64,000 nucleotides of DNA from assembly GCA_039636785.1 (NCBI GenBank), contig CP144169.1:2542001-2606000 (forward strand), given 5' to 3'. How positions within the stretch are numbered: position 1 is the first letter of the stretch; every line of letters starts with the position of its first letter. The translations under genes and the position numbers were made by a program. Positions 43,079 to 51,941 of the stretch are shown in pieces. Source of the stretch: Micrococcaceae bacterium Sec5.7. Lineage in GTDB: Bacteria; Actinomycetota; Actinomycetes; Actinomycetales; Micrococcaceae. Below the pieces are notes generated by a model, which did not search any database, was not told the origin of the DNA, and saw only the letters and a list, made by a program, of their open reading frames with translations.

Positions 43079-43303
43079 GTGGAAGTAAAGATCGGCATTC
43101 AGAACATTGGCCGCGAAATTGTGCTGGAATCGGCTCAGGATGCTGACGCTGTTGCCAAAGTGGTGGCTGAGGCCATCACCAAGGGCACGGAGCTGCGCCT
43201 GACGGACGAAAAGGGCCGCCTGGTCATCATTCCGGGCAATGTGCTGGGCTACGTTGAAATCGGCGCAGAGGAAGCCCGCCGCGTCGGTTTCGGCCAGTTC
43301 TGA
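43079..43303 (+). CDS. DUF3107 small protein
   Basis: 74-residue protein of the actinobacterial DUF3107 family (the TB9.4/Rv3208A group as recalled). It reads as a compact beta-alpha protein: EVKIGIQNIGREIVLES, AVAKVVAEAITKGTELRLTD (reported as VAKVVAEAITKGTEL) and GRLVIIPGNVLGYVEIG. GGGAGG lies nine bases before the GTG start. It follows tetR by 50 bases on the same strand, a conserved pairing. Function is unknown. Confidence 0.88.
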   Translation: MEVKIGIQNIGREIVLESAQDADAVAKVVAEAITKGTELRLTDEKGRLVIIPGNVLGYVEIGAEEARRVGFGQF

Positions 43304-43331
43304 CACCCGTCCGCATCACCGAGGAGATCCC

Positions 43332-43634
43332 ATGCTTTCCCTGATTATCGTTGTCCTGGTGACAGTGGCCGCGGGTTTTGTTGTCTGGGCCAATGACAAA
43401 CGCCATGCAAAGTACGGCATGGCGTTGCCTGCGGGCGTCGCCGCGGCAGTCGGGGCGCTGAGCTGGATCATCTGCATCACGGCAGGCTTTGCTTACCAGC
43501 CGGGCCTCACCTGGATTCCGTGGATCCTGCCCATGGTTCTGGGTACCGCCGCTGGGGTGGCGGCCGCAATCCTGCTCGGACGCACCCGCGCCCGCCATGA
43601 CACCCTGCGCCTGACCGCTGCCCTGAGACTCTAA
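43332..43634 (+). CDS. small membrane protein of unknown function
   Basis: 100-residue protein with three hydrophobic segments: LSLIIVVLVTVAAGFVVWA, VAAAVGALSWIICITAGFA and WILPMVLGTAAGVAAAILL. The end is basic (GRTRARHDTLRL), suggesting a cytoplasmic C-terminus. GAGGAG lies six bases before the ATG, 28 bases after the DUF3107 gene, so it is likely in the same transcript. No family was recognised. Confidence 0.78.
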   Translation: MLSLIIVVLVTVAAGFVVWANDKRHAKYGMALPAGVAAAVGALSWIICITAGFAYQPGLTWIPWILPMVLGTAAGVAAAILLGRTRARHDTLRLTAALRL

Positions 43635-43670
43635 CGGCGACTCCAACGGCAGGCCTTTCCTAAGCAGGCC

Positions 43671-44336
43671 CTACAGGTCAGGTTCGTGGCCTTCTTCAGT
43701 ACAGAGACACAGCCGGTTGCCCTGCGCATCCGTGACCACCACCCAGTCGGGTGCGTGGTCATGGTTCATTAAGGCCCCGGTACCGGCCGTCTTTTCAAGC
43801 GTGGGCCCGGACTCGGCCTTGGCCTGATGAATATCCAGGTGGATGCGGTTGTCGTTCGGGGTGTCTGTTTCCTGAAACCACAGCCCTGGCCCGCGGCCGT
43901 ACGGGTCCACGAGATCCCCGAAGCGTCCCTTTCGGTAGCCCAGCGCGGCCTTCCAGACCTCGGCTATGCCCGCCGGATCGGCCGTATCTATTGCGAACTC
44001 CACGGTCCGGTACAGCCCGGGCTCGGGAGTGGCGCCCGCCGCCGCCGCCGCGTCGCTGGCTTCGGCCGCGGCACGGACATCCCGTGACGTGACCTCCGTT
44101 CCGGCGTCGTGCGAGCTGAAGCGGATAAACACCCGGTTGTACCGCCAGTCAAGGTCAGGGTGATGGTTCTGCTCTTCGGCCAGGCGTCCGACGGCGGCAA
44201 TCAGCTCGAGTGCGCCGGCCGCCGTCGGCGTCTTATAGACAGTGACCAGACCGCCCAGCCGGTACCTCCAATCGGGCAGCGCCGAGAGGGCATCGTCGAT
44301 CTGGAGGCGTGTGAGAATGTCGTCCTTGCCGGCCAC
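43671..44336 (-). CDS. pterin dehydratase-like plus VOC (glyoxalase-like) fusion protein
   Basis: 221-residue fusion. Residues ~1-95 resemble 4a-hydroxytetrahydrobiopterin dehydratase, with the motif EEQNHHPDLDWRYNRVFIRF and SHDAGTEVTSRD. Residues ~110-221 are a vicinal-oxygen-chelate/glyoxalase-like domain (VEFAIDTADPAGIAEVWKAA, IHLDIHQAKAESGP). AAGGAG precedes the GTG start by six bases. The pterin motif looks intact; the VOC half keeps His residues that might bind metal. No pterin hydroxylase is encoded nearby. It may be a pterin-recycling enzyme or a reused fold. Confidence 0.82.
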   Translation of the reverse strand: MAGKDDILTRLQIDDALSALPDWRYRLGGLVTVYKTPTAAGALELIAAVGRLAEEQNHHPDLDWRYNRVFIRFSSHDAGTEVTSRDVRAAAEASDAAAAAGATPEPGLYRTVEFAIDTADPAGIAEVWKAALGYRKGRFGDLVDPYGRGPGLWFQETDTPNDNRIHLDIHQAKAESGPTLEKTAGTGALMNHDHAPDWVVVTDAQGNRLCLCTEEGHEPDL

Positions 44337-44396
44337 GGCTGACTCCTTGGGGTGGTTCGGGATGAGCCGCCTAGATGTAGCCGGTATGGAGCGGGC

Positions 44397-45414
<1,018 letters not shown>

Positions 45415-45418
<4 letters not shown>

Positions 45419-46782
45419 GCTGATTCCTTGTTCGGGTCAATTGTGACTGTGGGCTCCGGTAGCCCCGGGCCGGTGAGTGGCTGGCTCCCGCGGCGCGTGC
45501 CGGAAAATCTGTCGGGCCTGAACACAGCCCAGCGGGCATCCGGCGTGCCGTCCATGAGCTGACGGCAGATCACTGCGGCTGCCGGGGTCAGCAGGACGCC
45601 GTGCCGGAAGAATCCTGTGGCAATGATCAGCCCGGGGATGTGGCCGCTGATTTCCCCGGCGCAGCTTCCCGCGGGCACCCTTCCCGCGGAGACCCTGCCC
45701 AGCAGCGGCGAATTGTCCGGCGTGCCCGGCCGCGCACGGGCGGTGCACTCCAGCAGTTCAAGTTCGGAGACGGCGGGAACCAGTACCTGGGCGTCGCGGA
45801 GCAGCTGGTAGACGCCGCCCGCCGATACGGCATTGACCGAACCCAACGCCTCCGCGGCCGACAGCCCGTCCTCGCGCTGGGTGGCACCTATGACAACAGT
45901 TCCATCCTGCCGGGGCACGATGTACACCGGCACGCCATGGACCAGGCCACGGACCGTGGAGGTGACGAGCGGGCGGAGGTGTCGGGGCACGCGGAGCCTG
46001 AGGATGTCGCCGTAGACCGGCCGCAACGGCAGTTCAAGCCCGGCCGGGAGCCCGGCCAGTGAGGCAGCGTCAAGTCCGTTGGCCACGATGGTCTCGCCGG
46101 CTTTGACGGTGCCGCCGCCGGTCAGGCGGACGCCGGATACCCGGCCGGTCTCCCAGAGGAGCCCTGTGGCGCGCTCCCTGAGTGCGTAACCGCCGGCCGC
46201 CCCGTCTACCCAGGTGCCGGCGTCGCCATGATGGCTGGCCAAGGAGCCGGCGAACCGGGCCAGGAGCTTCCGAGGATCTACCTGATGGTCTGCCGGGATA
46301 TCCATGGCGCAGGAAATTCCAGGGCTCAGGAGCGGCTCGCGGGAGCGGGCTTCCCTGATAGTCAGCGGTTCAACGTCCAGGCCGCTGGTCCGCTGGACGC
46401 CGCGGAGATCCGTGAGGGCCCGCCGGTCCGCAGCATCAGCGCCGACGGCGAGCGTCGGCGTCGTGAGGTATCCGGTGTCAGCTGCCGCCCCGGGCGCGGC
46501 CCCGGCGAGCGCCGCAGCGAATTCGGGCCACCGGGCCGAAGACTCGAGCATCAGCTCCAGAAGCCCTTCCTCCTGGTAGTGCAGCTCGCTGACCGGGGCG
46601 AGCATGCCAGCGGCCGCCCAGCTGGCTCCGGAACCCGGGGCGTCATCAATCAGCACCACTGAACGTCCGGAACGCCGGGCCTCCCAGGCAATGCCGTGGC
46701 CGATCACGCCGCCGCCGATCACCGCGACATCTGCGTGCAGGACAGCGGGGCCGGGCCCGGCTCCGCGGGGTGGAGAGGTCAT
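45415..46782 (-). CDS. thiO: glycine oxidase ThiO
   Basis: 455-residue FAD-dependent oxidase that makes dehydroglycine for thiazole synthesis. The FAD motif is VAVIGGGVIGHGIAWEARR near residue 20. PGSGASWAAAGMLAPVSELH and the late GPGTPDNSPLLG-like segment (RPGTPDNSPLLGRV) are characteristic of the DAO family. A C-terminal basic tail (FSGTRRGSQPLTG) extends past the domain. First gene of the thiOSG operon; its mRNA leader carries a TPP riboswitch ending 11 bases before the ATG, so translation is probably shut when thiamine diphosphate is plentiful. Confidence 0.94.
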
Positions 46783-46792
46783 GGATATTCCT

Positions 46793-46888
46793 TCCCTACG
46801 CCGGTACTAACCGGATCAGGTCAAGCGGTCGGCACTGACGCCCTCTCAGCCCTGCAGCTTTGTGACAGCTGCAGCGGGCTCCCGCGGT
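46793..46888 (-). ncRNA. TPP riboswitch (thi box) upstream of thiO
   Basis: On the minus strand the leader has the thi-box core in order: GGGCTGAGAGGG, then GACCGCTTGACCTGATC, then GGTTAGTACCGGCGTAGGGA. It sits right before thiO, so the downstream part also covers the ribosome site (AAGGAATATCC). It is expected to bind thiamine diphosphate and block translation. The divergent thiE gene has no such element. Confidence 0.96.
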
Positions 46889-46909
46889 ACGTGTCCAGTT
46901 TAGAGGAAC

Positions 46910-46915
46910 TAGGCT
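46910..46915 (+). promoter_or_regulatory. leaderless -10 element of thiE
   Basis: TAGGCT ends six bases before the thiE ATG at 46922, so the transcript would begin at the start codon. No ribosome site is seen at a normal distance. Confidence 0.5.
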
Positions 46916-46921
46916 GGTGCC

Positions 46922-47611
46922 ATGAACGTGCACAACGTCCACTCCACTGCCCGCCTTTACCTTTGCACCGACGCCCGAAAGGACCGCGGCGACTTTGCCG
47001 ATTTCGTGGACGCGGCATTCGCCGGCGGCGTGGACATCATCCAGCTCCGCGACAAGACAATCGAAGCGGCCGAAGAACTTGAGCTTCTTCAAGTCCTGCA
47101 GGCCGCAGCACACCGCCATGGCCGGCTGTGGGCTGTTAACGACCGCGCCGACATCGCCTCGGTATCAGCCGCCCCAGTGTTCCACATCGGCCAGAAGGAC
47201 CTGCCGTTGCGTTCCGCCCGGAAGCTCCTCCACGACGCCACGGTGATCGGGATTTCCACCCACACACCGGAACAGATTGACGCCGCCATCGCGGCCTCGC
47301 CGGGGCGCAGCGGGCTCGACTACTTCTGTGTGGGCCCGGTCTGGGCCACTCCCACCAAACCGGGCCGGACCGCCGTCGGGCTTGATCTGGTGACGTACGC
47401 GGCACAGGCCGTGACGAAAGCCGACGCCGACACGGTGGGAGGCGTGCTGCTGCCCTGGTTCGCAATCGGCGGCATTGATCTGGGGAATGTGGAACAGGTT
47501 GTTGCGGCAGGGGCCCGGCGGATCGTAGTGGTGCGGGCCATCACTGAAGCCGACGATCCCGAAGGCGCCGCGACCGCCCTGCTGGAAGCGCTGGACGCCG
47601 CCGGCTCCTAA
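46922..47611 (+). CDS. thiE: thiamine phosphate synthase
   Basis: 229-residue ThiE barrel that joins the thiazole and pyrimidine halves. The pyrophosphate/pyrimidine-binding marks are [14 protein letters not shown] near residue 38, [33 protein letters not shown] and [10 protein letters not shown]. It is divergent from thiOSG and, unlike that operon, shows no riboswitch; TAGGCT six bases upstream suggests a leaderless transcript. thiC and thiD are not in this window. Confidence 0.95.
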   Translation: MNVHNVHSTARLYLCTDARKDRGDFADFVDAAFAGGVDIIQLRDKTIEAAEELELLQVLQAAAHRHGRLWAVNDRADIASVSAAPVFHIGQKDLPLRSARKLLHDATVIGISTHTPEQIDAAIAASPGRSGLDYFCVGPVWATPTKPGRTAVGLDLVTYAAQAVTKADADTVGGVLLPWFAIGGIDLGNVEQVVAAGARRIVVVRAITEADDPEGAATALLEALDAAGS

Positions 47612-47679
47612 CGGAAGCCTCCGGCAGCTGGCCGCTGTTGACGGCTGCCCCGGCGGCATTACTCAGCGGCGCGGTCAGA

Positions 47680-48354
47680 TCAGCCTGTCATTCCCAGCTG
47701 CACCATGCGGCGGGAGTGGTTTTCGGCAACCTCGGCCCTCAGCCTGCCCACCAGTTCCTTCGCATCCTCAGTGTCCGGGCCGCCGGTCAGCCCGTCCAGG
47801 AACGCGTGTTCGAAACTGACCCGCTGTGCCTGTGTGAGTGCCTCGCCAACGAGGCGCCTGCCCCACAGTGCCAGCCGGGAGGCAAGCCTTGGGTCGTCCG
47901 CCAGCGCGCTTTTGAGCCGTTCCCGCAGGACTGCGGTGGCGTCACCGGACGACTCGATCTGCTGGATCAGCTCCCGCGTATCAGGGTCCACATACTTTGA
48001 GACCGTGCGGTAGAAATCAGCCGAGACGGTTCGGACGACGTAGGCCTTCATCAGGGATTCGTACCAGTCCGCTGGCCTGGTCCGCTCATGGAAGTGGTCC
48101 ACTGACGCCTGGAACGGAAGCATCGCGTCCTCAGCGTCAATTCCCATGCCCTCGAGCTTCGCGCTCACCAGTTCGTAGTGCTGGAATTCAATGACGGCAA
48201 TCCGGCCGAAGACCGCACGGTCGTGGAGTGACGGCGAATAACGGGCGTCCGAGGACATCCGCTCGAACGCGGAGAGCTCGCTGTAGGCCATTACCCCGAA
48301 GAGGTCCGCAACGAACCGGTAATAGCGCGCCGGGTCAGCCGAAGATGTGCTCAT
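47680..48354 (-). CDS. ferritin-like (MiaE_2) protein
   Basis: 224-residue all-helical protein of the MiaE-like ferritin-fold family. Possible di-iron ligands are in FGRIAVIEFQHYELVSAKLE (E and H, near residue 55) and in the later helix with FEHAFLDGL. True MiaE hydroxylates a modified tRNA base; whether this protein does so is unknown, as no tRNA methylthio enzyme is nearby. As recalled, the pairing with a DEAD helicase region matches Rv3210c/Rv3211. TAGTCT lies six bases before the ATG. It is divergent from the RNB ribonuclease gene with only 41 bases between start codons. Confidence 0.85.
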   Translation of the reverse strand: MSTSSADPARYYRFVADLFGVMAYSELSAFERMSSDARYSPSLHDRAVFGRIAVIEFQHYELVSAKLEGMGIDAEDAMLPFQASVDHFHERTRPADWYESLMKAYVVRTVSADFYRTVSKYVDPDTRELIQQIESSGDATAVLRERLKSALADDPRLASRLALWGRRLVGEALTQAQRVSFEHAFLDGLTGGPDTEDAKELVGRLRAEVAENHSRRMVQLGMTG

Positions 48355-48360
48355 ATTCCA

Positions 48361-48388
48361 AGACTAATCGCCGAAATCGGGCTACCCT
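48361..48388. promoter_or_regulatory. tightly packed divergent leaderless promoters (MiaE-like / RNB)
   Basis: TAGTCT on the minus strand (48361-48366) is six bases from the MiaE-like ATG. TACCCT on the plus strand (48383-48388) is seven bases from the RNB GTG. The two -10 boxes are only 16 bp apart, so each promoter's upstream region lies inside the other transcript unit. Confidence 0.6.
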
Positions 48389-48395
48389 GATTTTC

Positions 48396-49910
48396 GTGCC
48401 ACATCATCGCATCGCCCCCAGTGTCCACGAACTGTCAAACGAGCTCGCGGAAGCCCTGAGCGCGCTGCGCACCGAGCTGGTGCTGCCCGGGCCCTACCCT
48501 GAGGACGCGCTCAAGGACGCCGAAGCTGCAGTCTCCGGACATAAGCTTCCTGACCTGGACCTTACGGCGGTTGATTTCCTGACGATTGATCCGGAATCGT
48601 CCACTGATCTGGACCAGGCGCTGTTCCTTGAACGCTCCGGCGACGGCTACAGGGTGCTGTACGCCATCGCGGATGTTCCTTCGTTCGTGGCTCCGGGCGG
48701 AGCCCTCGACGCCGAGACCCGCCGGCGAGGACAGACCTTTTATGCCCCGGACGGCCGCATACCGCTGCACCCCGAGGTCATCAGCGAGCAGGCCGGCAGC
48801 CTTCTGGCCGATCAACTCTGCTCGGCGTTTGTGTGGGAATTCGAACTCGATCAGGCCGCCAACGTCTCCTCAGTTCGGGTCCGGCGGGCACAGGTCCGGA
48901 GCCGGGGCAAGCTCAACTACAGGGGTGTCCAGGCCGAGCTCCACTCCGGAACAGCATCGCCGGTGCTTCGGCTCCTGAAGGAGGTGGGGCTCAAGCGCGT
49001 AGAGCTGGAGCGCGCCCGCGGTGGCGCGAGCCTGAACATGCCGGATCAGGAAATAGAACAGCTGCCCGACGGCGGCTACCGGATTGTGGCGGCACCACAG
49101 CTCCCGGTGGAAGACTGGAATGCGCAGATTTCGCTGATGACGGGTATGGCCGCAGCAGACCTCATGCTCGGGGGCAAAGTGGGGATCCTGCGCACCATGC
49201 CGGCTCCGGACGAACGCTCCCTGCGCCACTTCAAGCGCCAGACCGGGGCGCTGGGGAAACCCTGGGATGGCAAGATCAGCTACGGCGTGTATCTGCGGAC
49301 ACTCGATCCCACGGACCCCAGACAGCTGGCGATCCTGCACTCGGCCGGCATGCTGTTCCGGGGTGCCGGCTACACCCCGTTCGACGGCGCCGTCCCGGAC
49401 GATGCCCTCCAGTCGGCAATCGGTGCCGCCTATGCGCACACCACCGCTCCGCTGCGCAGGCTGATTGACCGGTTTGTCCTGGTTATCTGCGAAGCCCTCA
49501 GTAACGGTCAGGAAGTGCCTTCGTGGGCACGTGAAGCGTTGCCGTCGCTGCCGGAGATCATGGCGTCCTCTGACCAGCTGGCTTCCAAAATGGAACGCAT
49601 GGCACTGGACACCGTTGAGGCCGCCCTGCTCATCAACCACATCGGCCAGGAATTCGATGCGGTTGTGATTTCCGGATCGAAACCGGCCCGGAACAACGGC
49701 AAGGGGAACGGCAACGGAACCAATGGCGCCGGCTCTGCCAACGGTCAGGCGCCTGTCTACGGCGCAGGCCCATCCGGGATCATCCAGATTGCCGAGCCCG
49801 CAGTCACCGCCAGATGCGCCGGCGAGATGGAGTCAGGGACAAAAATCCGGGTCCGGCTGATCTCTTCCGACATTGCCACCCGTGAGGTCCACTTCGAGCT
49901 GGTGACCTGA
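48396..49910 (+). CDS. RNB-domain ribonuclease
   Basis: 504-residue protein with an RNase II/R catalytic domain. The metal-binding segment is FLTIDPESSTDLDQALFLE near residue 60, giving the Asp cluster, followed by YAIADVPSFVAPGGALD and RRRGQTFYAPDGRIPLHPE (reported as GQTFYAPDGRIPLHP). TTAPLRRLIDRFV carries the late conserved Arg. No N-terminal cold-shock domains are present, so it is shorter than RNase R. An Asn/Gly-rich linker (NNGKGNGNGTNGAGSANGQ) precedes a last beta-rich piece. The GTG at 48396 is chosen over the open frame to 48228, which overlaps the divergent gene; TACCCT lies seven bases before it. Confidence 0.9.
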   Translation: MPHHRIAPSVHELSNELAEALSALRTELVLPGPYPEDALKDAEAAVSGHKLPDLDLTAVDFLTIDPESSTDLDQALFLERSGDGYRVLYAIADVPSFVAPGGALDAETRRRGQTFYAPDGRIPLHPEVISEQAGSLLADQLCSAFVWEFELDQAANVSSVRVRRAQVRSRGKLNYRGVQAELHSGTASPVLRLLKEVGLKRVELERARGGASLNMPDQEIEQLPDGGYRIVAAPQLPVEDWNAQISLMTGMAAADLMLGGKVGILRTMPAPDERSLRHFKRQTGALGKPWDGKISYGVYLRTLDPTDPRQLAILHSAGMLFRGAGYTPFDGAVPDDALQSAIGAAYAHTTAPLRRLIDRFVLVICEALSNGQEVPSWAREALPSLPEIMASSDQLASKMERMALDTVEAALLINHIGQEFDAVVISGSKPARNNGKGNGNGTNGAGSANGQAPVYGAGPSGIIQIAEPAVTARCAGEMESGTKIRVRLISSDIATREVHFELVT

Positions 49911-50223
49911 TTCTCCGCGCCGTCTCCGGTCCTCCTGCGCGCCGCACCGGCAGCGCCAGTCAATGATTTCAGCTGCGTACAGTTAGACTGAGGAAGTAGT
50001 AATGGATGCCCGGTCGTTGATTTCAATCATTTTCGAATTCAACAAGCCCGCCCCTACGCGATCTTGAGAGACACCCGCTGGTCACCAGTGCCAGCATTTA
50101 GATAGCCCGCGATCGGCTTCCACTGGATTTGCTTGCGCGCCAGAGCGTGCTCCGGAACGGCCACTTCGGCCGGCCCCGTTGAGCAGGCAGCGCCAATGCC
50201 CAAATGAATAAGGAAACTCCACT
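49911..50223 (+). other. 313-bp leader region of the DEAD-box helicase gene
   Basis: No conventional gene. A possible -10 (TAGACT, 49984-49989) is followed by GAGGAAG and a 21-codon open frame at 50002. About 150 bases of GC-rich sequence follow, with a possible stem (AACGG ... CCGTT around GGCCACTTCGGCC), before AAGGAAA and the helicase GTG. Long leaders are common for cold-induced RNA helicases and may allow folding control or leader-peptide control. Confidence 0.5.
50002..50067 (+). CDS. possible 21-residue leader peptide
   Basis: ATG to TGA encodes a short peptide starting MDARSLISIIFEFNKPAP. GAGGAAG lies six bases before the ATG and TAGACT about 12 bases upstream, so it has better start signals than many real genes here. 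It ends 156 bases before the helicase GTG. No Cys-, Trp- or His-run of a classical attenuator is present. Whether it is translated is unknown. Confidence 0.4.
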   Translation: MDARSLISIIFEFNKPAPTRS

Positions 50224-51933
50224 GTGAGTGAATTGCATACCCACCAGCTTCTGACTGACGACTCCGGCATCGAGACGATCGAGCCGGAAGAGACCATTAT
50301 TTCCGACGAAAAACCGCACGAGATCGCGGAGATGTCCTTCGCTGACTACAACGTCCGCGCCGACATCGTAGAGTCTCTTGCCGACGCTGGAATCACGCAC
50401 CCTTTCCCCATCCAGGCCATGACCTTGCCCGTAGCCCTCTCCGGCCATGACATCATCGGCCAGGCCAAGACCGGTACCGGCAAAACCCTCGGCTTCGGCA
50501 TCCCGGCGCTGCAGCGGGTTGTTGGACCGGACGACGCCGGCTTCGACAAACTCCCGTCTCCGGGTGCACCGCAGGCCCTGGTCATCGTGCCTACCCGCGA
50601 ACTGGCCGTCCAGGTAGCCAACGATCTCCAGAACGCTTCCCGCAAGCGGAACGCCCGCATCACCACGATTTACGGCGGCCGCGCTTATGAGCCCCAGGTC
50701 GAGGCCCTCCAGAAGGGCGTTGAAGTGGTTGTCGGAACCCCCGGCCGCCTGATCGACCTCTACAAGCAGAAGCACCTGGTCCTCAAGAACGTCAAAATGG
50801 TGATCCTGGACGAGGCCGACGAAATGCTGGACCTCGGCTTCCTGCCTGATGTGGAGACCCTTATTGCCGGAACGCCGGCCGTCCGCCAGACCCTCCTGTT
50901 CTCCGCCACCATGCCCGGCCCGGTCATCGCCATGGCCCGCCGCTACATGACCCAGCCCACGCACATCCGCGCCGCAGATCCGGATGACGAAGGCCTCACC
51001 AAGCGCGATATCCGCCAGCTTATCTACCGTGCACACAGCATGGACAAGATCGAAGTGGTTGCCCGCATTCTCCAGGCACGCGGCCGCGGCCGCACCATTA
51101 TCTTCACCAAGACCAAGCGCACCGCCGCCAAGGTTGCCGAGGAACTCGTGGACCGCGGCTTCGCGGCCGCCGCCATCCACGGCGACCTCGGCCAGGGCGC
51201 CCGCGAACAGGCTCTTCGTGCCTTCCGCAACAACAAGGTAGACGTGCTGGTGGCCACCGACGTTGCTGCCCGCGGTATCGACGTTGACGACGTCACCCAT
51301 GTCATCAACTACCAGTGCGTGGAAGACGAGAAGATCTACCTGCACCGCGTTGGACGCACCGGCCGCGCCGGCAACAAGGGCACCGCCGTCACGTTCGTTG
51401 ACTGGGACGACATGCCGCGCTGGGGCCTGATCAACAAGGCACTTGGGCTGAGCGTCCCCGAGCCCGTGGAAACGTACTCCTCCTCGCCGCACCTGTTCTC
51501 CGAGCTGGACATCCCCGAAGGCACCAAGGGCCGCTTGCCGCGCAACAAGCGCACGCTGGCCGGCGTCGACGCCGAAGTCCTCGAAGACCTGGGCGAGACC
51601 GGCAAGAAGAACGCCCGCTCCGGCGGACGCGACGGCGGCCGGGACACTGGCCGTGACAGCGGACGCTCCGGGAGCCGCGACAGCGGACGGTCAGACAGCC
51701 GCCGCAGCGGCGGCGATGCGGGCGGACGTTCGGGAGACCGCCGTCGTACCTCCGAAAAGACTTCAGCGTCGAACGGAACCGGATCTGCCGCCGAAACCCC
51801 CGCAACGGGACCGTCCGACGGCGAGCAGCCGGCACGCGCGCGCCGCAACCGGACCCGCACCCGCCGCCGTAACGGCGAAGTGGTGGCCGGCGGCGACGCA
51901 AACGGCACTCAGCCGAGCAGCACCGAGGCATAA
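50224..51933 (+). CDS. DEAD-box RNA helicase (RhlE/DeaD type)
   Basis: 569-residue ATP-dependent RNA helicase. Motifs: Q-motif region GITHPFPIQAMTLP near residue 58, AKTGTGKT (I), PTRELAVQ (Ia), GTPGRLIDLY, VILDEADEMLDLGF (II), LFSATMP (III), ATDVAARGIDVDDVTHVINY (V, quoted as DVAARGIDVDDVTHV) and HRVGRTGRAG (VI). From about residue 455 the tail is a disordered Arg/Gly/Ser/Asp-rich stretch with repeated RDSGRSGSRDSGR-like units and a basic RTRTRRRNG end, likely RNA binding. AAGGAAA lies eight bases before the GTG. The methyltransferase gene begins nine bases after its stop. Confidence 0.95.
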   Translation: MSELHTHQLLTDDSGIETIEPEETIISDEKPHEIAEMSFADYNVRADIVESLADAGITHPFPIQAMTLPVALSGHDIIGQAKTGTGKTLGFGIPALQRVVGPDDAGFDKLPSPGAPQALVIVPTRELAVQVANDLQNASRKRNARITTIYGGRAYEPQVEALQKGVEVVVGTPGRLIDLYKQKHLVLKNVKMVILDEADEMLDLGFLPDVETLIAGTPAVRQTLLFSATMPGPVIAMARRYMTQPTHIRAADPDDEGLTKRDIRQLIYRAHSMDKIEVVARILQARGRGRTIIFTKTKRTAAKVAEELVDRGFAAAAIHGDLGQGAREQALRAFRNNKVDVLVATDVAARGIDVDDVTHVINYQCVEDEKIYLHRVGRTGRAGNKGTAVTFVDWDDMPRWGLINKALGLSVPEPVETYSSSPHLFSELDIPEGTKGRLPRNKRTLAGVDAEVLEDLGETGKKNARSGGRDGGRDTGRDSGRSGSRDSGRSDSRRSGGDAGGRSGDRRRTSEKTSASNGTGSAAETPATGPSDGEQPARARRNRTRTRRRNGEVVAGGDANGTQPSSTEA

Positions 51934-51941
51934 AACCCTCA

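Noticed and set aside
48228..48395. 56-codon N-terminal extension of the RNB ribonuclease
   Set aside because: It runs antisense through the start of the MiaE-like gene. The GTG at 48396 has a well-placed -10 box and gives a normal domain start.
50098..51492. 464-codon open frame antisense to the DEAD-box helicase
   Set aside because: It lies wholly opposite a gene with all helicase motifs, has Gly/Val/His-rich shadow composition and no family match. Long antisense frames are expected at this GC content.
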